In this document: piece by piece, positions 12,516 through 24,622 of the stretch
Numbering within the stretch: position 1 is the stretch's first letter
Layout: each line of letters starts with the position of its first letter
Source of the DNA: Cycas panzhihuaensis
Taxonomy: Eukaryota > Cycadophyta
Direction of reading: 5' to 3'
DNA length: 64,000 bases
Assembly: GCA_023213395.1 (NCBI GenBank)
Contig: CM041465.1
Span: 88,543,741-88,607,740, forward strand
Notes under the pieces: generated by a model
What the model was told of the DNA's origin: nothing
What the model saw: only the letters and a program-made list of their open reading frames with translations
Databases searched by the model: none
Translations under genes and position numbers: made by a program

Positions 12516-12899
12516 TGAAGGATTATAAAATGATAGAGACAGAGCATAGCATAACCAAATAATAAAATCATTATTGCATAAACACATAAATCTTTTATAT
12601 TCAATCCATAATGAGTGAGTACATAGCAAATCTCCAAATGTAAGCAGTGTTTAAAGACACCACGGTTGCACACCCCTCCAAATATATAATTTGGGGGAGG
12701 AGGGAAACTACTCAACCCCTAGAATTGAAACAATAATAAAATATTAAATAACTTAACTTAACTCAAATTAACTCAAATCAACTTAACCTTACCTTACACT
12801 TACCTTCACATGTGAGCACCTACATGTGTAAATTGGTGGGAGTGGGGTGTGCACTCTTGGGTGAAAGGTAGAGTGGGGTGATGATCATTAACCCCAATA
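12516..12899 (-). repeat. 5' LTR of A (right copy)
   Basis: Starts TGAAGGATTATAAAATG and ends CCCCAATA. It is matched by 8707-9080. On the minus strand it would hold the promoter. Confidence 0.85.
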
Positions 12900-12914
12900 T
12901 TCGATAAGCTAACA

Positions 12915-13820
12915 TCTATCTTAGACTTGAAATATATTTCATCCTAGAATGCCATCAAATCTAAAATCTCTTTCAGTCTTAAGAAGTTACACATGCCTAC
13001 AAAAGCTAGTACATATTTATGTGATAAAAGTAATTAATGATATCTATATAAAGGATCAACCATCTACTAGTCTACATGGGCAACTAGTCATTGTAATTAC
13101 TAGTTCTTTAGGAAGTCCTTTGGATACATGGTTTATCACTAACAATTGGGAGAGTACAAATAATATACTTAAGTACTCTAGAAGTTTTGTCAACATAATA
13201 ATAACTTATGTGCAAGGAGTTCACTTGAGTTAATCACCCACATATGCAACCACCAATTCATCTACTAAATTTCCTCAGTAATTCCTAAAACTAGGTTTCA
13301 CTTGCATACCTGTAACACTCCTTATTAGAAACAATGCCCAAACCTAATGGGACCATCCATAGTCTATGGACTTTGTATGTTATCATGTTGAGGGGTTTTC
13401 TCAACCTTTCAATTTGAAAGATCTACCTCTTCCATGATTCTTTTAATAATAGAATCACTTATCATATATGGAATAATTACTGAAGAGAGTGGTTGCATCA
13501 TAAAGGGTATTCATTCATTGGGATCATGTTTAAGTTAAACTAGTTAAAATTTGTCTAATATTATCTTTTGCTAAGAAGAGTATGAATTCCACATAGTACT
13601 TCCTATATACCTTCTTAATGCATTGATATCTCAAGTTTTAACTATCAAGAAATTGCACAAAAACATCTTCATTATGTCTTTAGAAAATCTTCATTATAAT
13701 TAATCTTCATTCATTACTTCAACTTATCTTAACTCGTGCTTATGATCTTATTACTATAACCTAGTCAATCACAAGGTGCCTAGAGACTCTTTAGGTTTTC
13801 ATATGAGTAATGATGCCAAA
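12915..13820 (-). other. Short non-coding interior of C
   Basis: About 0.9 kb between the C LTRs. One plus-strand frame opens at 12949 (94 codons) without a recognisable motif. It gives no reason to call a gene. Confidence 0.45.
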
Positions 13821-14297
13821 TGTTGGTTAATTAGGGCCTTATGGCATCACTCCACCAATATATCATTGTAGTGTAGATAACATAGGCAATCAAGTAACAT
13901 TCATCATAATTACATCAACAAGACATTGAACAATACCACATTCATAAGAGGATTACGAATATTGAAGATAAGAGAATGTAAATGTGAGAAACAATGTTAT
14001 TATTTATTAATAAAAGAGATTATAGCATTGTCTAGGCATCAAAGGCTACTAACTTCATATAATACATTAGTCCTTCTAGTAATCACACACAACTACCCAT
14101 CTCATATTTTAATGCCTCTTTTATGTAGCCTATTTATAGATATGTTAGGTGGGTCAATTACCCAACTAATCCTCAACTACCCCTTCATTAATATACTCAT
14201 TTACATTAATTAACCCTCATTTAATATAAGTACAAATGATCCCCCTTTGCTAATGTATTATTAAATGTTTTGACTATGGCCCTTTTATAGGCTGATA
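13821..14297 (-). repeat. 5' LTR of C (right copy)
   Basis: Starts TGTTGGTTAATTAGGGCC and ends GGCTGATA, followed by the target duplication GAAGT. It is 477 bp long and matches the split left copy. Confidence 0.85.
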
Positions 14298-14302
14298 GAA
14301 GT

Positions 14303-15440
14303 TTTGTTGAACACATCCACCTTTGGATCTCCTTGCTGGAAAAAGTTTTTAGTTGTAATGATGATTTAGAGGTGAAATTATTACATGCATACATTATATC
14401 ACAAATCCAAAAAGAAAACCACTTATTGGATTAGGCCATGATAGTAAGTGACAACCTAGTTTTCTAGTTGAAGGAAGTAAATTCTAGCACCAAATTCCAC
14501 ATGGTGATATACCTGGTTTATGCACTGCTTAGGTTGAAGTAATTTGTTTATTTTAAACCAAAAAAAGACAATATTAATGATGATGTGTTAATTTCTTTAA
14601 AAATTTCAAAAGTATGGATAATAAAAGCACCATTAATTTTATATAAGTAGTTAGATAGCTTTTTATATATCATACAACACTATATTCACTAGCCTCTAAG
14701 GATAGATGAATAGGTTAAAATTTAGATTAAATGGAAAGATGGCAAAAGGAATGGTGATTTTTATTTATTTTAAGATCAATTCATTATTTGGTTGCATGGC
14801 TATAAAGGCTATGCCTTATACCTGTCCAAATTCCCTCATCCTTGACTTTATTTTATGGAAGCACATAGATAATTATCATTGATTAGGGGTAGATTATATC
14901 ATAGGTATAAAAAGATGCCATATCAGAAAAGGCCAGTATATATGGGATATTAGGAAGATAATGGATGGGTTGAAATAGAAATTGTATGCTCCTTATTAAA
15001 GGCATATAACTTAAGGAAAACTCCATAGAGGCATTATTATTAGATGGGATAATGGTTAGTTATATGATAAGAAACATATATCAGATGCATGGTATAATGA
15101 AGATAGTTTGAAGAGCTTTAAAAATTTGAGGATGAATCATATATTTGTACTTCAAAGCCCATGTTTCATTCTTTAAATTTTGAGGGTACTAGTACCATAC
15201 CTCTTAAATTTATAAAGCACTAAAGGTCCATCCATGGTTGAGGTAAGCAACAATGATGTGATAAAGCATAATCTACATAAACCTAAGAAGAAAGAAGAGA
15301 ATCATAATTAATCATCTAAATACAAGAGAAGCTCTAGTTATTAGCTCTCCTCACTGAATTATAAAACCCTAACAACTACTAGTGGCACTAGTGACAATAT
15401 AAATTATCTCATAAGCCACCTCATATAGTGATATAATTCA
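14303..15440 (+). other. Decayed, unassigned DNA left of D
   Basis: Plus-strand stretches read somewhat like protein, for example about 14920-15160 with DIRKIMDGLK and DAWYNEDSLKSFKNLRMN, and about 15240-15400 with HNLHKPKKKEENHN. They contain stops and match nothing I know. The stretch probably continues after D at 20296. It may be an old element interior. Confidence 0.3.
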
Positions 15441-15908
15441 CTTAGAATTGAATTATCTATTAGAAAGGACTTTAAATAAAAATAATACACAACAAGTATA
15501 ACAAAATATGATAATAATGCAATAATAAATGAATGTGAAAGAGGGCTACCCAAATCATAAAGTAAATGAGGAATGAATGAGCAAAATATCACCAAATATA
15601 GGGTAATAAAATCTTAATTAAGCATAGTATTGGAGTTGAAATAATGCCCCCTCTTCAAGGCAAGGTAGCCTCCAAATATTACTACTCAAAGGGTCAAAGT
15701 ACTACTATCTTAAAGGCCAAAAATATATTTCTAAATCAGTGCTAGGATGCTTGGTAATGAAGCCCTTAGGTCCTTTAGATAGTTGGATTCTACACCCATA
15801 TAGAGGTTAGCCGAGATAGAGTGAAATATTGACTTGAACATCACCTATAAGTCAACCAAAATAATGCGCTTCTAAGTTGACCAATATTAAGTAATTTAGT
15901 TTACTACA
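15441..15908 (-). repeat. 3' LTR of D (left copy)
   Basis: Matches 19822-20290 over its whole length, with shared words such as AATAATACACAACAAGTA and TCTTAATTAAGCA. It seems to have lost its first TG. Confidence 0.85.
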
Positions 15909-15929
15909 TGTCTTGCCCCTTGAAAACAT

Positions 15930-17100
15930 GCTTTGCCCTCAAAGCATGGGTAAATTAGGATGTTGTTGCATCTATGCTTTGGACACCTAAGTGGCATCTT
16001 CTATATCTAGAGTCTTCTATTTTATGAAGAACTCTTAGATTCTTCTAGTGCATAGTTCTTTGATCCTTATATATAAGATCCCTTCAAGTTTGATAGTAAA
16101 ATTCCCCTCCTCGTCTAATTCTAGAATTGTTATCTAAGGGGTTATCTCCTCACCTATCTTCTTTTTCATTCATGACACATGGCAGATGTTGTGAATTTTT
16201 CTTTCTAGAGGTAAGAGTAGGCAATATGCTACTTTCTCGATCATTTATTTAACTTGGTATGGTCTATAAATTATGGTGCTAATTTCTATTTATTCATTTA
16301 TCACATTAATACTTATTTGTAAGATTGAAGTTGAAGAAAGTCCTAATCCCCTACTTTAGAACCCCTCTTTGTTCTTTTTGCATTTGCTTGTTATTTCATC
16401 CTATTCCTTATAGTATTTAGATTATCTTTTAATATATGTATTATTTGCTCTACTTTCTCTTGTTATTTACACACTGATTGAACTTGTGATACTTTTGTCT
16501 AGGTAAGTATAGATGGGGATTTATATCTATATAATACCTAGAAAGGAATCGTTTTAGCTGACATATGGTATATGGTATTGTACCACCATTTTACTAAGTG
16601 GAACCACTTGTGCCATTGATTTTGTTTGTTTAAGGAGAAATTTCATAAGTATCCTTCTAGACACTTATTTACTACTTTAGTTTGCCCATTCATTTATGAG
16701 TCATAAGCAATGCTCATATGTAATTTTATTCTTGCCAACTTCAACAAATCCTACCAAAAATAGCGAGTAAATTTTGGGTCTTTATCACTAACTATAATCT
16801 TTGGAAACTCATGTAATCGATGTATTTCTTTTATATAAACTTTTACAATTTGACTTGCCTTTGCCATAGTCTGCATCCCCCTAAAGTATCTATATTTAAT
16901 AAGTTTGTCCACTACTATGAAAATAACATCCTTTCCTTTTGATCGTAGGAGCCTTGTAATGAAATCCATAGAAATTTCTTCCCATTTTTGGGTTGGGATA
17001 TATAGGGGTTGTAATAGTCTTGGGCTTTTTACATATTTGCCTTTATTATATTAACAAATGTCACATTCTGATATCCTTTTTAAGACATTTGATTTCATCT
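15930..17100 (-). pseudogene. Integrase with chromodomain-like C-terminus of D
   Basis: At 16751-16969 a 72-codon open frame reads MDFITRLLRSKGKDVIFIVV, then a DKLIKY block and IVSDKDPKFT. This is the catalytic core of gypsy integrase with its second acidic residue. Upstream, near 17040-17160, HQVPIGGHIRI and CDIC come from the zinc-binding N-terminus. Downstream, near 15960-16060, pieces reading EFFIK-KTLDIEDAT and then MQQHP resemble the end of a chromodomain, which in chromoviruses guides insertion to particular chromatin. The frame is broken at many points, so no enzyme is made. Confidence 0.75.
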
Positions 17101-17479
17101 CCTTCCAGTAGAAAGAATTCATTATTTTTTGGTAGGTTTTATCAATTCTTATGTGTCCTCCTATAGGCACTTGGTGAGTCTCATCTAGTAAGACCTCCTT
17201 TACTTTGGACTTCATTGGGATAATATCTTTCCTTCTTATATGATCAAATCTCTATGTAGATCAAACTTTGACATCTTTTGGGTCTATATATATTCTATCA
17301 CTTTTTGTGAGAATGGATCTCCCTTATATTCTATAATCAATTCAAGCCCAATTTTAGATTACTACTATTACAACCTTGAGAGATATTTCCTCATTGTTCT
17401 CCTTAGGTAGCCTTGATAGGGCATCAACTATGATATTTTCTTTCCCTTTCTTTGTATTTGATACTAAAATCAAATGTTT

Positions 17480-18640
17480 GTAGTTTACTCACCCATTTTT
17501 AATATTCATTTGATAACATTTTCTAATTCAATATGTATTTTAGGCTATCGTGATCTGTTTGAACTATGAATTTATTTCTGAGTAGATATTACCTCTATTG
17601 TTAAATTGCATGTATAATTGCCAGTATCTCTTTGTCATATATTAGTTTTAACTTTTCTTTATTATTTAACTTCTTACTTTCATATACTATTGGCTTACCA
17701 TCTCATGTTAAAATTGCTCCAATCTAAAATATGGAAGCATTACATTCTAAGATAAATGCTTGAGAAAAGTTTGGTATTTTGCTTAAATTGGTGCAATAAC
17801 CATTACTCGTTTGAGGTGTTCAAAGGCTTTTTCTACTAATAGGTTCTATTCAAACTCATCTTTCTTTATAATATCTATCAGAGGTACTACAATATGGGTG
17901 TATCCCTAAATAAAGTTTTGAAGGAACCTTGTTTCTTCTAAAAAACTTCTTATCCCTATCATATTCTTTGGAATTAACCAATTGACGATAGCTTGTGTCT
18001 TTTTTGGATCTGTCTTGATCCCTTCCTTGGTAGTGATGTCCCCTAGATATTCCAACTCTTCTTTTATAAAGGTGCATTTTCCTATGTTTGTATATAATTA
18101 GTATTTTCCCAAGATCATCAAGACTGCCCTGATATACTCTAGGTATTCTTCCCAAGTTTTATTGTATATCAAGATATCATAAAAAAAAACTAGTACAAAT
18201 TTCTATAATAGTCGTTTGAGTATTGCATTCGTGGTATTTTAGAATATAGCTAGGACATTTGTTAATTTGAATAATATAACTTTGAACTCAAACAACCCCT
18301 CATGGGTGCGAAAAGCTATTTTGTAAATATCCTCTTCTTTAACATGGATCTAATATAACCCAGATTTAAGATTGATTTTCAAGAAATATCTTGCTCTGTA
18401 AATCTCATTGAGAAAATCGTCTATCTTAGGGGTGGGATAATGATTATTTACTATCGATTTGTTTAATCCTTAATAGTTTATACACATCCTGTAAGATATG
18501 TCCTTTTTGGGATTCATCACCATTGGTGACATAAATGGGCTTGTACTATTTATTATCTATCCCTATGTTAGGAGTTCCCTTATGATATTTTCAATCTCAT
18601 TTCTTAAGTGATATGTGTGTTTGTATGGTCATATGTTTAC
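17480..18640 (-). pseudogene. Reverse transcriptase and RNase H of D
   Basis: Minus-strand reading gives MNPKKDISYRMCINY, then INLKSGLYQIHVKEEDIYKIAF, with FRTHEGLFEFKV next (all typical gypsy RT palm). The catalytic strand is FYDILIY at about 18165-18185 (family: FxDDILIY, so one D is lost). After it come a thumb piece with HLKRVMVIAP-like wording and the start of RNase H near 17600-17760. A minus-strand frame of 99 codons at 17856-18155 is a shifted shadow of this domain. Stops throughout show it is dead. Confidence 0.8.
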
Positions 18641-18779
18641 TGGTGTTGCTCTTGGTACTAGCCCAATAGCATGCTGATGCTCGTGTTGAGGAGTCCTTGA
18701 GGTTCCTTAAATACTGAGGTGTGCTCATTTAGGATGTCTTATACTTTAGGTGGCACATCCTCTACTACTATTTTATAGT

Positions 18780-19450
18780 ATGTTCATATATATGCCAAAC
18801 AATTTTTCTTCAGTATTTTCTCAATTTGATGTGAGTATACCAATTATACTAGTGGTGTAGTAGGTGCTTAAAACCTGTACTTTTATTCCTTCTAGTAGAA
18901 GCACATAAATTACATCATATAGTTTGTAACTATATTCCCCAGTGTTTATAACCATTGAATACTTAAGACTACATCCACATCTTTAATCGGTATTGCGAAC
19001 ATGCATGTGGTTACTGAATAATCCCCAATTTATAAATTTATGGACTTGTAATACTCTCCATATGGGGTATTGTTTTCCATTTTTAATGGACACCTAGAAT
19101 GTATTTAATGATTAGATTGCTAATCCTAACTTCTTCACTATGGATCAATTGATAAAATTATGGGTACTGCCACTATCTACTAAAGTTCCCATCTCAGCAC
19201 CTTTAATCATCCCTTGGAACTTGAGGGTTAAAGGAGTAACTTGTTATCTTATAATGGCTTGTAAGAAAATTTGCATATTCTTAGTATCCATTTCTAAAAG
19301 TTAGTCTACTTTGGCTTCCTCTTCTAGAGCTTACTTAATCTCTTCTTCTTCTAGAATTTCCTCGTCTTTATTATTGATCATGAACATCTTTTTTGCTGGG
19401 CATTGGTGTTCTTGGTTCTATTTTTCCTCATACTTGAAACATGTCCCCTT
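18780..19450 (-). pseudogene. Protease and gag zinc knuckle of D
   Basis: The knuckle reads C-F-K-Y-E-E-K ... E-H-Q-C-P at about 19395-19450 (family: CFKCGEKW-PGHQC). The second cysteine has become tyrosine. The aspartic protease core LVDSGSTHNF lies at about 19160-19190. A later piece, AIPIKDVDVVLSIQWL, at about 18945-18995 matches the conserved VVLGIQWL end of gypsy protease. The protease would cut the polyprotein. Frames are broken. Confidence 0.75.
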
Positions 19451-19821
19451 TTTGAGATGTTCATCTCTTGATATTCCATTTGTATCATTCAAATTTCTTC
19501 CTACTAATAGTGGGTCTACTTTTATGCCTAACTTTATCCAATTTGGGTTTGACCCTTGGTGCTAATATGTATTTGGCTCATATTTATACATAAATGTTGG
19601 TTGACTCTCCTTGAATTTTGCTTTGATGTTTTTTGGCTAATTTAATCGTGTGTTAAATATTTATTAGACTCATGGACTTAATGTAGAGCCTAATTGGTCC
19701 CTTTAAGCCACTGATGTACATTTCCATGAGACATTGCATTGGTATTCTCTTTGAAATAAGACATTGATGATTTACCACTTCCCTCTAAATTCTTACTTCA
19801 TAACAAAGCTCTAATACCACT

Positions 19822-20290
19822 TGCTTGGAACTATATTATTTGCTAGAAAGGACTCTGAATAAAAATAATACACAACAAGTAATAACAAAATATGATAATA
19901 TTATAGCAATAAATGAATGTGAAAGAGGGTTGCCTAAATCACAAAGTAAATAAGGAATGAATGCATAGAATATCACTAAATATAAGGCAATGGAATCTTA
20001 ATTAAGCACAATATTAGAGCCAAAATAATGCTCCCTCTTCGAGGTGAGGTAGCCTCCAAATACTATTGCCTAAAGGGTCAAATTACTATTGCCTTAAAGG
20101 CCAAAAATATCTTGCCAAATCAGCACCAAGATGCTTGGGAATGAAGCTTTTAGGTCCCTTATATAGTTAGATTCTACCTCCATATAAAGGTTGGCCAGGA
20201 CATGGTGAAATATTAGTTTGAATATCATCTGCAAGTCAACTAGAATAATGTTTCTAAGTCAGCCAAGAGTAAGTAATTTGGTTTACTATA
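19822..20290 (-). repeat. 5' LTR of D (right copy), with primer-binding site at 19807-19821
   Basis: Starts TGCTTGGAACTATATTATTT and ends GTTTACTATA. The primer site on the minus strand, TGGTATTAGAGCT, is one change from the initiator tRNA-Met complement. Confidence 0.85.
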
Positions 20291-20295
20291 CCTCA

Positions 20296-21123
20296 CAATT
20301 GACATCATCACCTTGTACCCAAATGGTGGCTTTAGCATCTCCTCCCGAGGCACCACAACTTGGATAAAAAAAAGTGAAGCTTGTATAAGGGAGTTAATAG
20401 GTGCCCCATTTGATACTAATCAAGAGAGGAATGCATAAGAAATAAGTACTTTAGCCATATAAAAGGAGGTAACATAGAATATGAACCCACCTATTGACAC
20501 TATAGGAGTGGCCAAAACCAATAATTTTGAGGTCACAAGTAATCAAATAGAGTCACAACTAGATATGAGTGCTTCTCTAGAAAGAGCTATATCATAGTTG
20601 CCAAGAGTATTGTTGACTTACACTCTGAATTTAGTATTGTAAATTATTACCATAGAGTAGGAAGAGATAATAGTCAATCCACCATAGATTTCTAAATAAA
20701 TTAGGACCATTACTTAATATGCCTCTAATAAATTGAGCCTCATATCCAAGGAACGATATACCCAAAAAAAGATATAGAAGAAGTAAGCTATCCTTCATCA
20801 TGAGAGTAGGATAGAACAAAATTATAGAAGACATAAGCCATAGAAATAGTGGGTGATAACCATTAATATGATTGTAGGCTAAGTAACCCCAAAAGGATGT
20901 TGCTAACCAAACATTCACATCAAATCCTTAGATGATAGAATGTATCAAGGCCTAGAGGATATCCTCAAAGGAGATGTAAGGATTGTCCTTTAATCAAGTG
21001 ACTAAAAAATGTTTTTATTAATGGAGTAAACAAGACAAAACACTACAAAAAGCTATGGTAAAATATAATAAGCAAGTAGAGATTACAACTTGCTCAATGA
21101 AAGATGATTCTATAGTTGAGTCT
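20296..21123 (+). other. Decayed, unassigned DNA between D and E
   Basis: Short protein-like plus-strand pieces occur (about 20480-20600, NPPIDTIGVAKTNNFEVTSN). A 95-codon minus frame at 20631-20918 is strongly hydrophobic and looks like a chance antisense frame. No family was recognised. It is likely the continuation of 14303-15440. Confidence 0.3.
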
Positions 21124-21532
21124 TGTTGGATAACAATATCTAATTATATATATAATATGATCCCAAACTCTATTTACACTCAATTATTATGAATTTTATA
21201 TTATATATCCTAATTATATCTGCGACTTAGATGTTGTGAATTATATATTATACTTACCTATTTATATATACTACTTTGATGTGTGATAGTACATAAATAT
21301 TGACTTTGAAGGTTCTCCACTTGAGGTGAGCTTTATTCTAAATATGTACTTAATTGTTTGGATATGATGAAGATTAACTATTCTTTTAGATTCTTGTTTA
21401 TTATTTATTTGTAAATATTTCATCTTATTGACTATTTTTGTATTATCTCTCATTCATCTCCTAATCAATTTCATGTTTATATCAAGTTCATTAATCTTAT
21501 AATTAGCTTTTGCATTTATTCACCAAATATCA
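21124..21532 (+). repeat. LTR of E (left copy)
   Basis: Starts TGTTGGATAACAATATC and ends AATATCA. It matches 24269-24622 at roughly four of five bases. A block of about 50 bp present here (around 21208-21257) is missing from the right copy. Confidence 0.8.
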
Positions 21533-21600
21533 TGGTATTAGAGTTTCATTCCAATATCCAACATTATGGTACTAGAGGCCAAAATTGGTTCCTTTGGGAG
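21533..21600 (+). other. Duplicated primer-binding site of E
   Basis: TGGTATTAGAG at 21533 is repeated as TGGTACTAGAG at 21567 in a 34 bp tandem duplication of the LTR-adjacent sequence. The same duplication exists after the right LTR (24623 and 24657). Confidence 0.65.
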
Positions 21601-24268
21601 GATATTTGTAGACTCTATTTTTCAATTTCTTTAGAGCCATTTTTTTATGGGTTTGATGTATTTTTTGGAACCCAAATAATGCCTATTTTATGATCTTTAT
21701 TATGCCTTTTTTGAAGAGTTTTTAAAGCTAGTTTGGGGCTCATCTTAAAGTCCTTTTAGGGTTAAAATATTGAGTAGATAATTGTACTTTTTTTAGGCTA
21801 ATTTATTCATATTTTTGAATTCATTTTGGGGCATGTTTGAAGCTAAGTTTTATAAAAAAAGGGAGATTTTATTTTAAAAACATGTAATTTTGGTGACTTA
21901 TTTTATAATGCATGTGGACCCAAAGTTATATACATATAGGTTGTTATTGAGGTTATAAAAAAGGTTTCTTTTTAAACTCATTTTTTATGATGAAAAATTA
22001 GGTTGATGAGTTGCAAAAGCAGGATTGGTCACCTTCTAAGGGCAATAAATTAGTTGTAAAAAATAAGGAAAAAAAAATTAAGAGAGGTTTGAAATAACTA
22101 TTTTATGCCTCATTTTAGAGGCTATTGCAAGCATCTTTTGATAAGGATTCCTACTAGATTGAGACCCATGTGAAGGCCATAAAAGGATTGAAAATATTAT
22201 TTTTGATTATTGATTTTATTAATATTGATGCCAAGTAAAAAAAAAATGTTGATCAACAATACGAAATATTTCAAAGGTTGATGATCTTTTATTTAAAAGT
22301 CCATATAGGGTTTACATAAAATAAAGGAAAAATATATTTAAAAAAAAGAGAGCATATTTCTTTCTTGATCAAAGGCCCTTTCCCCACTAGAATAATTATT
22401 GTAGTTGGTCTTTTTTATAGTGAAAAAAGAAAAGAAAAGAAAATATATATATGAAGAGAATTTTTTTCTATTATTTTTTCAAATGAATGATATCTCTCAT
22501 ATATATGGATGGTACATATTATAGATATGTACAAAGAATTTGGGAGCAGGGGAGAATGGAGGATGAGTGGATATGAATTGGAAGCCCTAGAGGCAAAGCT
22601 TAAGTAAAGAGTAAGAAAATAATCCTAAGGCACATATATAAGAAGAGAGCATACCTAGGGATATAAAGAAGACATCAAAAGATGTCTTAGTAGGAAAGAA
22701 TCTCCATAAACATAGAGGCCTAGGAGTTTAATATATACATAATGACATGATGAATGTCCTAGAATAGAGGACCAATGATAGTGCTATAGAAAAATAGAGG
22801 AGAGATAGCTTCATTAACCCTCAAATAGAACAACATGCTCAATGCATATGGATTAATAAAAAAATGATGGACAATGTTGATGGTATAGATAATCGTAATG
22901 AGATGGTGTGCAGTGGGTAAAAATATTGAGTCATAAGAAGCATCAATATAATAGATGTTATAGAGGAATGAGATAAATTGATCTCACTATGGCAAATTCA
23001 TAGAATACAGAGAGATCAGAAAAATAACACAATAAACCAAAAATGTGTAATCGAAGGAGAAGGAGAGATATAACCCCCTTAGTTGTGTATCAATGGGATA
23101 AAAGGTTATCATCTTATTCATCTACTTATCATAGCAAATAGTGCTCTTATCCCCACATCATTAATATATTGATTTGATCTGATTTTATTTAGAGTAAACA
23201 ATTTTGGGAGGGCCATGATGTTTTTAAAGTGAAGACAAAAATTTAGTTATTTTTTATATTTAGTATAAGTCTACAAGGATCCTTTGCAGTCAGTCCCTAG
23301 TTATACAACAAACCAATGTGACGAATAACTCAACAAAAAAGGAGCTATGTGCTATTTTTCAGTCCTCTTCCCATTTTTAAGGATATATATTTATATTTTC
23401 TTCAATATCTTGATCAAATGAAGCCCATTTCAAATTCAAAAGATGCATTGGAATTCTGATTTAACCCCCTTCACAATGACATGCCATATGAAGTATTTTG
23501 GAGTTGATTTATTGTAGAAAATTTAGCTTAAAATTAAGACAAAATTTTAAGGGAGTTTTCTTTATGAATTTTAAAATTTATTTTAGGCATATTTATCCTC
23601 TTTCTATGATTCCAAATTATTTGATAAAATTTTTATTGATATAATGTATTTGAGAAGGGGGAAAAATATAAAAATTTAAATAATGGGATTTATTTATAAG
23701 TTCTAAAGGACCCATTCCTTATAAAAAATTATCAAAATTATCACATGAAAGAGTTATTTCTTAATGTTCTTGAGTCACATTCTTTTAATATCATGTTTAA
23801 GATATTATCTTTATATTGTTGGACTATTGTAAGCCCATAAAGGTACTTGTAAGGCTAAAATATCCTTTTATCATAAATTTTTTGGTCATAGTTATTGATA
23901 ATATTATAATTTCGATTATTGGTTGATGATGAAATTACATATAGTCCCATTTGGTAAAAGATGGGATATTTTTTTGACTGCTCTTGTACTTTATTTCCAC
24001 CTCATTTATCTTGGCTTTGTAGGATGATATGTTCTTGGAGTGATGTTGATATGTTGTTGACTAAACCATGTAACCAAATGAACCACCTATTGAACTAGTA
24101 TTCACAATGATTGGTTACCTATATGGTCTAGTATATCAAGGATTTTTCATAAAGATGTTAATAACATTGAAGAAATTTAAAGTTATGTGGATTTCAACAA
24201 ATTTGAAGACCAAATTTTATATTGATATGATATTTAATATTATGCACTTGGATATTATAGAGGGTGAA
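21601..24268. other. Interior of E, no gene seen
   Basis: 2.7 kb of AT-rich DNA with many poly-A and poly-T runs. I found no protein motif on either strand. Confidence 0.5.
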
Positions 24269-24622
24269 TGCTAGATAATAATATTCAATTATATATAATA
24301 TGATTTCAAATTCCATTAACTCTCTTTCAATTATTATGAATTTTATATTATAGTTACATAGTTACGTGTACCCCTTAACAATATACAAAGGTTGATTTTA
24401 AAGGTTCTTCTTCTGTGGTAAGTTGTGTAATAAAAATATATACTTAATTCTTTGAATAAAATGAAAATTAGTCATTCTTTCTCATTTTTGTTCATTATTT
24501 ATTTCTATATATTTCATCTTATTTAGTCGTTTTGTGCTATCTCTTACCTCCTCATGTGTTTCATGTTTATATTAGGTCTATTTACTTTATGATTAGTTTA
24601 TGTAGTTATTCGCCTCATTTCA
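24269..24622 (+). repeat. Second LTR copy (3' of E, 5' of M), with primer site after it
   Basis: Starts TGCTAGATAATAATATTC and ends CTCATTTCA. It is followed by TGGTATCAAAAC at 24623 and TGATATTAGAAC at 24657. A normal 3' LTR is not followed by a primer site. Confidence 0.7.

Larger units (their letters stand above)
8707..12899 (-). mobile_element. Non-autonomous LTR retrotransposon A (scaffold family A/B/L), nested in the C LTR
   Basis: Direct repeats of about 375-384 bp lie at 8707-9080 and 12516-12899. A degenerate primer-binding site (reverse of CTAGTATCACAT) lies just left of the right LTR. A pyrimidine run TTCTCCTCCTT lies just right of the left LTR and is the polypurine tract on the minus strand. 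The flanks TCCGA (8702-8706) and TTCGA (12900-12904) form an imperfect target duplication, provided the left LTR has lost its first TG. The interior has no RT or integrase. It shares blocks with B (26996-33322) and L (50640-52740), but its middle part (about 10600-11330) is unique. Confidence 0.8.
8254..14297 (-). mobile_element. LTR retrotransposon C, short interior, hosting element A
   Basis: The element is bounded by direct repeats 8254-8706 plus 12905-12914 (left) and 13821-14297 (right). The flanking 5 bp GAAGT occurs at 8249-8253 and again at 14298-14302, a perfect target duplication. The left LTR is split near its end by element A. The LTR's missing last bases (GATAAGCTAACA) appear right after A, matching TATAGGCTGATA at the end of the right copy. 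The true interior is only about 0.9 kb (12915-13820). A primer-binding-like GATGCCAAA just left of the right LTR implies minus orientation. No coding domain is visible, so C is non-autonomous. Confidence 0.85.
15441..20290 (-). mobile_element. Ty3/gypsy chromovirus-like element D
   Basis: Direct repeats of about 468 bp lie at 15441-15908 and 19822-20290. A primer-binding site (reverse: AGTGGTATTAGAGCT) lies just left of the right LTR. A polypurine tract (reverse of CTTGCCCCTTGA) lies just right of the left LTR. On the minus strand the order is zinc knuckle, protease, reverse transcriptase, RNase H, integrase, chromodomain-like tail. That order is the Ty3/gypsy one, and the tail points to the chromovirus group. 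Most of gag is missing: only about 350 bp separates the primer site from the knuckle. All domains carry stops. Flanks ATTCA and CCTCA match at three of five bases. Confidence 0.85.
21124..24268 (+). mobile_element. Non-coding LTR element E
   Basis: A left LTR (21124-21532) is followed by a tRNA-Met-type primer site. A non-coding interior of 2.7 kb ends with a purine run (ATTATAGAGGGTGAA) just before a second, diverged LTR copy at 24269-24622. The interior is AT-rich, with no reading frame that resembles gag or pol. The right LTR is itself followed by a primer site, so it also serves as the left end of the next element (M). No target duplication can be seen, as expected for such an arrangement. 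Confidence 0.65.

Noticed and set aside
13926-14213. 95-codon plus frame in C
   Set aside because: Lies wholly in the right LTR of C; the left copy does not keep it.
20631-20918. 95-codon hydrophobic frame on the minus strand, membrane-protein-like
   Set aside because: Composition is what antisense AT-rich DNA gives; no motif, no neighbouring support, and the plus strand looks more like decayed coding sequence.
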